This document shows, one piece after another, positions 1 to 6,733 of a stretch of DNA of 17,395 bases. The stretch's first letter is position 1. Every line of letters starts with the position of its first letter. The stretch lies in assembly GCA_051001135.1 (NCBI GenBank), contig JBPCNO010000080.1, forward strand, positions 1 through 17,395, in the 5' to 3' direction. A program made the position numbers and the translations under genes. The stretch comes from CAWHMN01 sp051001135. Its GTDB lineage: Bacteria > Acidobacteriota > Terriglobia > Terriglobales > Acidobacteriaceae. The notes under the pieces are model-generated. The model was not told where the DNA came from, did no database searches, and saw nothing but the letters and a program-made list of their open reading frames with translations.

Positions 1-1119
1 AGAGGCGGTGGACAGGCCATGAGCGGCGGCGTAAGCGGGGAGGCGGACGAGCAGTTCGCGGTCGGCGGCGACGCCTCCTGAGACCAGGAGCGCGTGTGCG
101 CCGAAGTGTTCCGCGGCGGCGAAGGTCTTGCGCTTGAGGTCGTCAATGACCGCGCGCTGGAAGGAAGCGATGAGGCCGAGGGTCTCGGCATCACAAAGCA
201 AGAGAGCCAATGCTCGATCAGGCCTGGAGTCCGCGGGTTGTGAAGCGAGTGCGGCGCGGCGGCGGAGGATGGACGGCTTGAGGTTGTGGAGTTCGACGTA
301 TCGCAGGACCGCGGTCTTGATACCGCTGAAGGAGAAGAGATAGCTGGGGACGGCGCTGTGCTGCCAGTCAGAGGGATCCTGACGGCGGTGGACCTTGGCC
401 TTGATGTGGGCGAAGGTGAAGGGGACGGCGTTGGGGTCGCCGTGCGCGGCGAGCGCGTCGATCCATGGGCCGCCGGGATAGCCGAGCCCCAATAACTTAG
501 CGGTCTTGTCGAAGGCCTCGCCGGCGGCGTCATCCAGGGTGCGGCCGACGTTGCGGTAATGCCAAGCGCCGGCTTGCTCGTGCGCAAGATAGAGGCTGGT
601 ATGGCCGCCGGAGACTACCAGCGCCAGCATGACTGGCCTTCCAGGCATACGCGCTTCGCGCAGCAGCTCAGGTCTCAACAGCTCAAGTTCGGGGCCACCC
701 TGCGCGGAACCTAACTCGGCTTGTTCGAGCAGCACAGCGTGGATGTGACCTTCCAGATGATTGACGGCGATGAGCGGCTTGCCGAGCGCGAAGGCAAGCG
801 CCTTGGCGTAGGAGATGCCGACCAGCAGCGCGCCGGCGAGTCCGGGTCCTTCGGTGACGGCGATGGCATCGAGATCGCGGAAGGCGATCTCGGCCTGCGC
901 GAGCGCCGAGCGTACCACCGGCACGATATTGCGGAGGTGTTCGCGGGAGGCAAGCTCCGGCACCACGCCGCCATAGGGCGCATGGGTAGCGATCTGCGAG
1001 GCGACGACGTTGGCGAGCTGGTGGCGGCCGCGCTCGACGATCGCCGCGGCGGTCTCGTCGCAGGAGCTTTCGATGCCGAGAATGAGGCCGCGGGGTAGAA
1101 GACTCATCACATCTTTCAT
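1..1119 (-). CDS. tsaD: tRNA N6-adenosine threonylcarbamoyltransferase TsaD, partial (C-terminus beyond left edge)
   Basis: The minus strand stays open from 1119 to the window edge (373 codons, no stop), so the C-terminus is missing. TsaD transfers the threonylcarbamoyl group from TC-AMP to A37 of ANN-decoding tRNAs, in the cytoplasm with TsaB and TsaE. Visible signatures are GIESSCDET (about residues 15-23), the metal-binding NHLEGHIHA with H121 and H125, VSGGHTSLY, GYPGGPWID and FSFSGIKT. Compared with the usual ~340 residues there are two insertions, one after the HxxxH motif (about residues 133-163) and one after FSGIKT. The missing part should hold the final Asp-containing motif, perhaps 30-50 residues. 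The start is uncertain: in-frame ATGs lie at 1134, 1119 and 1107, and none has a Shine-Dalgarno. I chose 1119; 1107 is equally possible. A 19-bp tandem duplication covers this start. The gene diverges from the CCA enzyme gene. Confidence 0.93.
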   Translation of the reverse strand, partial: MKDVMSLLPRGLILGIESSCDETAAAIVERGRHQLANVVASQIATHAPYGGVVPELASREHLRNIVPVVRSALAQAEIAFRDLDAIAVTEGPGLAGALLVGISYAKALAFALGKPLIAVNHLEGHIHAVLLEQAELGSAQGGPELELLRPELLREARMPGRPVMLALVVSGGHTSLYLAHEQAGAWHYRNVGRTLDDAAGEAFDKTAKLLGLGYPGGPWIDALAAHGDPNAVPFTFAHIKAKVHRRQDPSDWQHSAVPSYLFSFSGIKTAVLRYVELHNLKPSILRRRAALASQPADSRPDRALALLLCDAETLGLIASFQRAVIDDLKRKTFAAAEHFGAHALLVSGGVAADRELLVRLPAYAAAHGLSTAS

Positions 1120-1154
1120 ACTAGAGGAGGGCATACATACTAGAGGAGGGCATA
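1117..1154. repeat. Exact 19-bp tandem duplication over the tsaD start
   Basis: Two back-to-back identical copies (1117-1135 and 1136-1154) of the unit catactagaggagggcata. On the minus strand each unit carries ATG codons, so tsaD candidate starts at 1134 and 1119 both fall within it. Nineteen is not a multiple of three, so each copy shifts the upstream reading frame. Starting at the ATG at 1153, the minus strand reads ten codons and then TAG at 1123-1121, one base before the ATG at 1119. Confidence 0.9.
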
Positions 1155-1250
1155 GTAGAGGAGCGCGGCCCGCGGACTGAAGTCGTAGGCTTGGGTCTGG
1201 AGCAGGTGTGCACCGGCGGATAGGCGACGCGTGTGGAAGAGAGAGGCGCG

Positions 1251-2612
1251 ATGATCGCGGAGGAACACTTGAAAGCGGCCGAGGCGGTCGCGGAGCGGTT
1301 GCGGGCGGCGGGGCACCGGGCGTATTTCGCCGGCGGCTGCGTGCGCGACCTGCTGCTCGGGCGGGAGCCGCAGGACTACGACGTGGCGACGAGCGCCCGG
1401 CCGGAGCAGGTGTTTGCGGTCTTTCCGCGCGCCTTTGGAGTGGGCTCGCACTTCGGTGTGGTGCTGGTGCCGCAGGAGCGGGACGGCGCGGAGATTGTAA
1501 CCGAGGTAGCGACGTTTCGCTCGGACGGGGCGTATTCGGATGGGCGGCATCCGGACGCGGTGCGCTACTCCAGCGATCCCAAAGAGGATGTGCTGCGGCG
1601 GGACTTCACCATCAACGGCATGCTGCTGGATCCGGCTGTGCTGGCGCGCACCGGGAGCGCCGAGGAGGCGGTGCTCGACTGGGTGGGCGGCCGAGCCGAC
1701 CTGAAGGCCGGGGTGGTGCGGGCGATCGGCGAACCGGCGCGCCGCTTCGAGGAAGACAAGCTGCGAATGCTGCGAGCGGTGCGGTTCGCGGCGCGCTTTG
1801 ATTTTGATCTGGAGGCGGAGACCAGACGCGCGATCCGGACGCGGGCTGCGAAAATCCATGAGGTGAGCCGGGAGCGCGTGCGCGACGAGCTGACACGCAT
1901 GCTCACCGAGGGACGGGCGCGGCGGGCCTTTGAGCTTCTGGATGAGACCGGGTTGCTCAAGGAGATCCTGCCCGAGGTGAGCGCGATGCATGGCGTGGAG
2001 CAGCCGCCGGAGTTTCATCCCGAGGGGGACGTGTGGGTGCATACTCTGCTGCTGCTGGAGAAGTTGCCCGCGGGCGCATCCCCGACGCTGGCGTGGGGCG
2101 CGCTGCTGCACGATGTGGGCAAGCCGGCGACGTTCGTTCGTGCGCCGGACAGGATTCGTTTCAATGGCCATGCAGAGGTAGGTGTGCGTATGACAGAGGC
2201 GATCTGCCGCAGGCTGCGGTTTTCAAAGTACGATACCGAGCAGATCCTGTTGCTGATCGAAAACCACATGCGGTTCGGCGACGTAAAGAAGATGAAGGAG
2301 TCGACGCTGAAGCGATTCTTCCGCCTGCCGGAGTTCGAGGAGCATCTGGCGCTCCATCATATGGACTGCTCCTCGAGCCACGGAATGCTCGATCTCTACG
2401 ACTACGCGAAGCAACGCTACGAGGCGGCGCCGCAAGAGGAGGTGCGGCCGCCGCTGCTGGTTACGGGCGCCGATCTGATTGCGGCAGGATACCGGCCGGG
2501 ACCGCAGTTCAAGGAGATGCTGCACACGGCGGAGGATGCGCAACTGGAGGGAGTCGTGAAGACGCGAGAGCAAGGGTTGGCGCTGGTGCGGGAGAGATTC
2601 GGACGGCCGTAG
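1251..2612 (+). CDS. cca: CCA-adding tRNA nucleotidyltransferase / poly(A) polymerase family protein with HD domain
   Basis: A class II nucleotidyltransferase of 453 residues, expected to add or repair the 3' CCA of tRNAs in the cytoplasm. The N-terminal palm has the GG motif in AGGCVRDLLLG (about residues 27-37), then DYD (D42, D44) as metal-binding catalytic acids. RRDFTIN and the EDKLRMLRAVRFAARF segment (about 165-180) are typical of the family's nucleotide-selecting neck region. A C-terminal HD phosphohydrolase domain shows HDVGKP at H287-D288, with further conserved histidines (NGHAEVG, ENHMRFGD). An in-frame GTG lies at 1233, but the ATG at 1251 is preceded four bases away by GAGAGG, so I use 1251. 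Without phylogeny a CCA-adding enzyme cannot be separated from an A-adding one or a poly(A) polymerase; the symbol is therefore tentative. The yceH gene follows 154 bases downstream on the same strand. Confidence 0.9.
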   Translation: MIAEEHLKAAEAVAERLRAAGHRAYFAGGCVRDLLLGREPQDYDVATSARPEQVFAVFPRAFGVGSHFGVVLVPQERDGAEIVTEVATFRSDGAYSDGRHPDAVRYSSDPKEDVLRRDFTINGMLLDPAVLARTGSAEEAVLDWVGGRADLKAGVVRAIGEPARRFEEDKLRMLRAVRFAARFDFDLEAETRRAIRTRAAKIHEVSRERVRDELTRMLTEGRARRAFELLDETGLLKEILPEVSAMHGVEQPPEFHPEGDVWVHTLLLLEKLPAGASPTLAWGALLHDVGKPATFVRAPDRIRFNGHAEVGVRMTEAICRRLRFSKYDTEQILLLIENHMRFGDVKKMKESTLKRFFRLPEFEEHLALHHMDCSSSHGMLDLYDYAKQRYEAAPQEEVRPPLLVTGADLIAAGYRPGPQFKEMLHTAEDAQLEGVVKTREQGLALVRERFGRP

Positions 2613-2664
2613 CGTGCTCCATCGCTTGCGCCATCGTGCCGGCAAAACCGCTGAGAAGCAGATC

Positions 2665-2684
2665 GCTCCACTGCGCTCCACTGC
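2665..2684. repeat. 10-bp tandem duplication upstream of yceH
   Basis: GCTCCACTGC occurs twice in a row (2665-2674 and 2675-2684) and is followed by a third degenerate start, GCTTCGCTCC. It sits in the gap between the CCA enzyme gene and yceH. The following bases, ctccggtcgagatgaca, resemble the tail of a CTTCGACT..GCTCAGGATGACA-type dispersed repeat, a variant of which also occurs at 14370-14414. Confidence 0.7.
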
Positions 2685-2766
2685 GCTTCGCTCCGGTCGA
2701 GATGACAGTTCATATTCCACTACTGAGTGGGCTGCAGCGGATGAAGTGGAACAGGAAAGAGGAGCC

Positions 2767-3417
2767 ATGGAGTATGTGTTGACGGCAGTAGAGGCGCGGG
2801 TGCTGGGCGCGCTGGTGGAAAAGCAGATCACGACGCCGGAGTACTGTCCTCTGTCGCTGAACGCGCTGGTGAATGCGTGCAACCAGAAGACGAACCGCGA
2901 ACCGGTGATGGAGCTGGACGAAGATACGGTGCGGGAAGCGGTCTATGGGCTGGAGAAGCTGAAGCTGGCGGGGCGCGCACGCACGTCCGACGGACGAGTG
3001 GCGAAGTATGAGCACTGGCTGGGTGAGGTGTTCAACTTCCGCCGGGATGAGGAGGCATTAATATGCCTTCTACTGTTACGTGGCGAGCAGACGCTGGGAG
3101 AGCTGCGCGGGCGAGGCGAGCGGATGTACAAGTTCGTCGAGTTGGCGGACGTGCAGTCGGCGCTGGAGCGGCTGATGGCGCGGGAGACGCCGCTGGTGCG
3201 GGCGCTGTCGCGCCAGCCCGGCACCAAGGAAGTGCGGTATGCGCAATTGCTTTCGGAGAGCACGGCGATCACCGAGGCCGCTGCGTGGGCACAGGAAGAG
3301 GCACGGGGCGCGGGAGCACCGCGGGAGGATCGCTTGGAACGGCTGGAGGGAGAGGTGGCGACGCTGCGTCAGGAGGTGGCGCGGCTTCGGGAGGAGTTTG
3401 AGAAGCTCACATCCTAG
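2767..3417 (+). CDS. yceH: YceH-family protein (UPF0502/DUF480), double winged helix
   Basis: A 216-residue protein matching the length and pattern of the YceH/UPF0502 family (E. coli YceH is about 215 residues), whose molecular role is not settled. Typical features are the N-terminal LTAVEARVLGALVEKQITTP, then YCPLSLNALVNACNQKTNREPVM, a winged-helix fold with a Gly-rich wing, and a second winged-helix-like unit around LICLLLLRGEQTLGELRGR and VRALSRQPGTKEVRYAQLL. The last 30 or so residues, with regularly spaced Leu/Val and many Glu/Arg, form a likely coiled coil. The frame is open upstream to 2614, but ATG 2767 is the right start: the family begins here and AAAGAGGAG lies immediately upstream. 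It is probably cotranscribed with the CCA enzyme gene. The double winged helix would suit DNA binding or a protein scaffold; this is inference. Confidence 0.92.
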   Translation: MEYVLTAVEARVLGALVEKQITTPEYCPLSLNALVNACNQKTNREPVMELDEDTVREAVYGLEKLKLAGRARTSDGRVAKYEHWLGEVFNFRRDEEALICLLLLRGEQTLGELRGRGERMYKFVELADVQSALERLMARETPLVRALSRQPGTKEVRYAQLLSESTAITEAAAWAQEEARGAGAPREDRLERLEGEVATLRQEVARLREEFEKLTS

Positions 3418-3624
3418 GTGTATAGCTAGCGTACGATTTCTGACGTCTGGGCTGGGGACCCGTAGCAGGCACCGGCGTCAGACTTGGATCGTTTTGCTAG
3501 AAACATCGTTGAAGAAAGAGATTCCGCATTCAACCAAGTTGGAGTAGGCTTCCTGCTACCGCAGCAACGCTTAGTTCTTGGGCCACGGGCCACGTAGGAT
3601 CCATTCCTTCATCAGGATTTTGCG
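3418..3624. other. Intergenic boundary where base composition drops
   Basis: No convincing gene. The GC-rich coding style ends at the yceH stop and the sequence becomes AT-richer from here to about 5700. It contains a 7-bp inverted repeat tctgacg (3439-3445) / cgtcaga (3476-3482) with a 30-base spacer, and a 7-bp tandem gggccac (3580-3593). Neither is followed by a T-run, so I do not call a terminator. This is the left junction of the AT-rich cassette. Confidence 0.5.
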
Positions 3625-4794
3625 ATGCTCAGAATGCTGATCATCCTTGCCTTCCTCGCAGCGAGCGGACTAACACCATCGTCCCTCAATGCCGCTGACA
3701 ACCCCACAACTCCGACTCCAACGGTCCTCCCCGGAGTAAACATACCGGGCAACGACGACGCAGATCAGCCGGAGCCTGGCCCTCACGTCCTCTTCCTATG
3801 TTTTGAAATCCTTGGAATGCGTAACAGCGCAGTTCAGCCGTACATTCTCCAAAGCCGCTCGTCGGTCCATGGAGTGTCGCCTAAGTCGTCAAAACCCACG
3901 AGTCCTCCTTGCACCACTGTCGATGAAAAGCATCCCCTGAAACGAGGGGACAAGTTGGTCGTCGTAATACAAGGCGGTCAGAATGTGTTTGACAATTACG
4001 TAGAGCTGCTGAATCTAAATATCACGGCTACAGCAGCAACCTTCATAAATGTCGCGCCCACTAGACCTTCTATTGCACAGCCAAACGGGAATCCGAGCTT
4101 CAAGACGCCAAATCCGGCTGCCACCCAACAGCTTAAATATCTTGTTTGGCCAATCCCCCTCCAAGGGGACACTATCCCCGAGATTGCAATTCACATGATC
4201 TACAGCCCCACCAAAATTCCACCGGCCTCCGACACGGTACCTCCGCCAGCTGCTGGGGAATATCCAATCACCTTGTTGGATCTGACTTACCCGCAGGTTC
4301 ATCAGTTATCCCACTTCAACATTGCAACCGGAGTAGTTGGCAGTAGCCTGCATAACTCAAACTTCCTACGTCTTCAGACGACCGGAGCGACTGGTACGTC
4401 TGGACAGCCCGGTTATGTTCCTGCTGACTACGTCACAACTAAGATTAGTGGTTCACCACAAGTATTTCCTCTCCTCATGTTTTCTGCATACTTCACACCG
4501 TTTGATGCGGAGAGAAAATGGCACCGCTCTGATCTAATTCCAGAGCCAGGCGTAGGATTTTCACTCTCATCGCCCAGCACGGACTTCTTTCTCGGGGGAA
4601 GTAGCGAGATCCGACGGAATGTACAGATCGTGGGCGGACTTCACATAGGAAAGACCACGAGCCTGGTTAAGCCTCCGTTTGATGATCCGACGTCCAGCAC
4701 TGCCCCTACGACGACACAGGACTTTAACCTCGGCGCGTTTGCCGGTCTAACGTTCAACATCGACTTCATAAAAAGCCTGTTTAGCGCCAAATAG
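3625..4794 (+). CDS. Secreted protein of unknown function, possibly outer-membrane associated
   Basis: I do not recognise this 389-residue protein. It begins with a clear Sec signal peptide: a hydrophobic core LIILAFLAASGL and a probable cut after LNA or LNAA (residues 23-24). A Pro/Thr-rich linker (about 25-52) follows, then a middle region rich in Thr, Asn, Pro and short beta-prone segments. From about residue 285 the pattern changes to alternating hydrophobic/aromatic stretches: GVGFSLSSPSTDFFLGGSSE, NVQIVGGLHIGK and LGAFAGLTFNIDFIKSLF. These resemble membrane beta-strands, so an envelope or outer-membrane location is plausible but unproven. AGGA lies about nine bases upstream of the ATG. 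Base composition is far lower than its neighbours: 4021-4080 is 30/60 G+C, against 44/60 at 12301-12360. The C1A peptidase gene follows 74 bases downstream on the same strand, probably in one transcript. The cassette may have been acquired horizontally. Confidence 0.8.
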   Translation: MLRMLIILAFLAASGLTPSSLNAADNPTTPTPTVLPGVNIPGNDDADQPEPGPHVLFLCFEILGMRNSAVQPYILQSRSSVHGVSPKSSKPTSPPCTTVDEKHPLKRGDKLVVVIQGGQNVFDNYVELLNLNITATAATFINVAPTRPSIAQPNGNPSFKTPNPAATQQLKYLVWPIPLQGDTIPEIAIHMIYSPTKIPPASDTVPPPAAGEYPITLLDLTYPQVHQLSHFNIATGVVGSSLHNSNFLRLQTTGATGTSGQPGYVPADYVTTKISGSPQVFPLLMFSAYFTPFDAERKWHRSDLIPEPGVGFSLSSPSTDFFLGGSSEIRRNVQIVGGLHIGKTTSLVKPPFDDPTSSTAPTTTQDFNLGAFAGLTFNIDFIKSLFSAK

Positions 4795-4868
4795 CCAGTT
4801 GTGCGCAGCGCCACGAGCCCCAATAGTCAACGATGTTTCAAACAATAAGTTCACATATAGGAATCGCT

Positions 4869-5666
4869 ATGATACGAAAAACAGCAAAGTATGGATGGAT
4901 TCCGGACTTGCCAGATCCGCGCGACCACGTATACAGCCCGTCCCTTGGTATTCTGCAGGCTCTCCCGGACAAAGTTGATCTGCAGCCCAAATTTCCAATG
5001 TACGATCAAGGGCGCATCGGTTCCTGTACCGCGAACGCAATCGCAGGAGCAATCGAGTTTGATCGTATAAAGAGTGGCCAGAATCCTCCTTTCATCCCCT
5101 CGCGACTTTTTATTTACTACAATGAACGATCGATGGAGGGAGACACTGGGTATGATCGAGGAGCTCAAATAAGGGATGGCATTAAATCGGTACAACAGCA
5201 AGGAGTCTGCCCAGAGACCGAGTGGCCCTATGACGACACTCCTGCTCCATTCGAAGGGGGACCTTTTCCCGTCGGGTCGAGACCGGCAACTCAGCCGTCC
5301 CAGAAGTGTTACGACGATGGGACAAATTACATAATCACTTCGTACCAAGCTCTTAATCAAACGCTTAGCCAGTTGCAGGGATGTCTTGCGGCTGGCTTTC
5401 CGTTTGTTTTTGGCTTCAGCGTGTTTAGTAGCTGGGATGTATATCCTCCTCCAACGATTATCCCAATACCGTCACAAAATGATGCCTTGGTCAGCGGTCA
5501 CGCCGTGTTATGCGTGGGCTATGACAACAGCACACAACTCTTTAAAATACGGAACTCATGGGGAGATACCTTGGGGGATGGTGGCTACTTCTACATGCCT
5601 TACGCATACACGACCGACACAAATCTGTCAGATAGTTTTTGGGTCATTAACGCTGTTAAGGAATAA
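4869..5666 (+). CDS. Papain-like (C1A) cysteine peptidase, no signal peptide or propeptide
   Basis: A 265-residue protein with the full papain catalytic set in order: oxyanion Gln47 and nucleophile Cys53 in DQGRIGSCTANAIAGAIEF, His211 in VSGHAVLCVGYD, and Asn229 in KIRNSWGDTLGDGGYFYMPY. The N-terminus KYGWIPDLPDPRDHVY is the short lead-in typical of bacterial C1 peptidases. There is no signal sequence and no room for an inhibitory propeptide, so it would be made active in the cytoplasm or leave by a non-Sec route. I chose ATG 4869 because TAGGA sits six bases upstream; the in-frame ATG at 4833 has no ribosome-binding site and would add 12 residues. Base use is AT-rich like the preceding gene (5101-5160 is 27/60 G+C). 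The two genes probably form an operon, so the substrate could be the secreted protein or something in its pathway; that is speculation. Confidence 0.92.
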   Translation: MIRKTAKYGWIPDLPDPRDHVYSPSLGILQALPDKVDLQPKFPMYDQGRIGSCTANAIAGAIEFDRIKSGQNPPFIPSRLFIYYNERSMEGDTGYDRGAQIRDGIKSVQQQGVCPETEWPYDDTPAPFEGGPFPVGSRPATQPSQKCYDDGTNYIITSYQALNQTLSQLQGCLAAGFPFVFGFSVFSSWDVYPPPTIIPIPSQNDALVSGHAVLCVGYDNSTQLFKIRNSWGDTLGDGGYFYMPYAYTTDTNLSDSFWVINAVKE

Positions 5667-5739
5667 GATCTCCAACGCGTGACGCGCGGCACCTTTCCGC
5701 CCCGCTATAACAGAATCTAACGAGGTAAACCTTCCGGAT

Positions 5740-5758
5740 GTTTGGCGGACGCCAGAAC
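5740..5758. repeat. Small hairpin downstream of the peptidase gene
   Basis: TGGCG (5743-5747), a two-base loop and CGCCA (5750-5754) form a short perfect stem, extended by partly matching GTT/GAAC flanks. It lies between two convergent genes. No T-run follows on either strand, so a terminator role is uncertain. Confidence 0.4.
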
Positions 5759-5813
5759 TAGACTAGGGGCGATTCGCTGATCGGAAAGGCGGTGCGCCTG
5801 GCGGGGCATACGG

Positions 5814-5880
5814 CCCACCCTTTGCGCTCCAGGATCGATGGACCCGAAGAGTCCGTGAGGCGCAAAGAATGGGGCACCCA
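5814..5880. repeat. Dispersed hairpin repeat, long form, copy 1
   Basis: The left arm CCCACCCTTTGCGCTCC (5814-5830) and right arm GGCGCAAAGAATGGGGCACC (5859-5878) are imperfect inverted complements; the core TTTGCGC/GCGCAAA pairs exactly. Between them GGAC and GTCC form a second small stem. The same arrangement recurs at 17147-17213 with a similar interior (GATxCGAxGGxCC... against ATTCGACGGGCC...). It lies between the convergent C1A peptidase and NUDIX genes, a typical place for REP-like extragenic repeats. Confidence 0.8.
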
Positions 5881-5921
5881 GACCCGCTCTTTGCTTCGCT
5901 TCGGGGGGTACCCAGATCCGC

Positions 5922-6482
5922 TCAGAGTGAAGGTGGTCGTTGTGAAGTCCTGCGTTCGAGCCAGAGTTTGTAGAGGCCCCAGGCGGCGACCGTCGAGGCG
6001 TCGGGGATCGAGCCGGCGAGCAGCAGATCTTCAAAGTGAGCGATGGACATGCGGGTGAGGGTGAGGTCGTGTTCTTCGGGATCGAAGTCGGGTTCGCCTG
6101 GGGTCAGGCCTTCGGCGAGGAAGACATGCTGCTTCTGGTTGGCGAACCCATAGGCGATGTAGAGAGTGCCCAGATGGGTGAGACGTTCGGCGAGCAGGCC
6201 GGTCTCCTCACGGAGTTCGCCGCGCGCCAGCGCCTCGGGATCGACGTTGTCCATCTCCCATCCGCCCTGCGGCAGCTCGAGGCAGCGCTGCTGCACGGTG
6301 TAGCGGAACTGCTCGACGAGGTAGATGTCACCATGCTCGATGGGCAGAACGATGGCGCAGTCCTGCTTGTCGATGACGCTGTAAATGCCGCGGTGTCCGC
6401 CGGTGCGCTCGATCTCATCTTCGCGCAGGCGAATCCATTTGTTGCGATAGATCTCGCGCGTGTTCAGGGTGCGAATGGTCAT
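5922..6482 (-). CDS. NUDIX hydrolase, ADP-ribose/nucleoside-diphosphate-sugar pyrophosphatase type
   Basis: A 186-residue protein of the cytoplasmic NUDIX family that hydrolyses nucleoside diphosphates linked to another group, with layout close to ADP-ribose pyrophosphatases (N-terminal dimerisation strands, then LVEQFRYTVQQRCLELPQGGWE before the box). The NUDIX box starts at Gly74 and ends GELREETGLL (88-97). E89, E92, E93 and G95 are in place, but the canonical first Glu is Val80 and the canonical Arg is Gly88. From memory, a subgroup with ELPQGxWE...GELREETGL shares this, so it is probably a subfamily trait and not damage. The start at 6482 (MTIRTLNTREIYRNKW) fits the family. An in-frame GTG at 6515 has a G-rich tract before it and would add 11 residues. 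The substrate cannot be read from the sequence. Confidence 0.88.
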   Translation of the reverse strand: MTIRTLNTREIYRNKWIRLREDEIERTGGHRGIYSVIDKQDCAIVLPIEHGDIYLVEQFRYTVQQRCLELPQGGWEMDNVDPEALARGELREETGLLAERLTHLGTLYIAYGFANQKQHVFLAEGLTPGEPDFDPEEHDLTLTRMSIAHFEDLLLAGSIPDASTVAAWGLYKLWLERRTSQRPPSL

Positions 6483-6733
6483 GGTGAATTTCCACAGAGT
6501 TAACTTCCCGGACACCCCTCCCCTCCCCCCATATGGTATGGAAGTCCTTTGGAATCAGAGGTGTAGTCAAGGTAGTGGCGCTCCATATCACATTCTAAAC
6601 GACTTACAGGCAAATATTAGGAAACAAAGAGCTTAGGGCCGCAAGTCAGCGAGTTGGCGGGTCAGCAAGTCAGAGCTCTAGTTCCAGTGTAGAGAGTTGT
6701 GCGAATCAGTACGCCAAACGGGGGAACAAAAAG
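6483..6733. other. Intergenic region between NUDIX and permease genes
   Basis: No gene seen. It is more AT-rich than the flanks and holds a 9-bp spaced direct repeat GCAAGTCAG (6641-6649 and 6665-6673). It should contain the NUDIX promoter (minus strand) and the 3' end of the permease transcript, but I see no clear -10/-35 pair. On the minus strand a five-T run directly follows the permease stop, without a convincing stem before it. Confidence 0.4.

Noticed and set aside
1140..2171. 343-codon minus-strand open frame over the CCA enzyme
   Set aside because: Arg/His/Gln-rich antisense shadow; the plus-strand frame carries all the nucleotidyltransferase and HD motifs.
3439..3482. 7-bp inverted repeat at the left edge of the AT-rich block, considered as an insertion end or terminator
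   Set aside because: Too short, no matching end on the right side of the block, no integrase or transposase and no T-run.
5814..5880. Hairpin considered as a bidirectional terminator for the convergent peptidase and NUDIX genes
   Set aside because: No T-run on either side and clear relation to the copy at 17147-17213, so I record it as a dispersed repeat.
5792..6058. 88-codon plus-strand open frame downstream of the peptidase gene
   Set aside because: It is mostly translated dispersed repeat and then runs antisense into the NUDIX gene.
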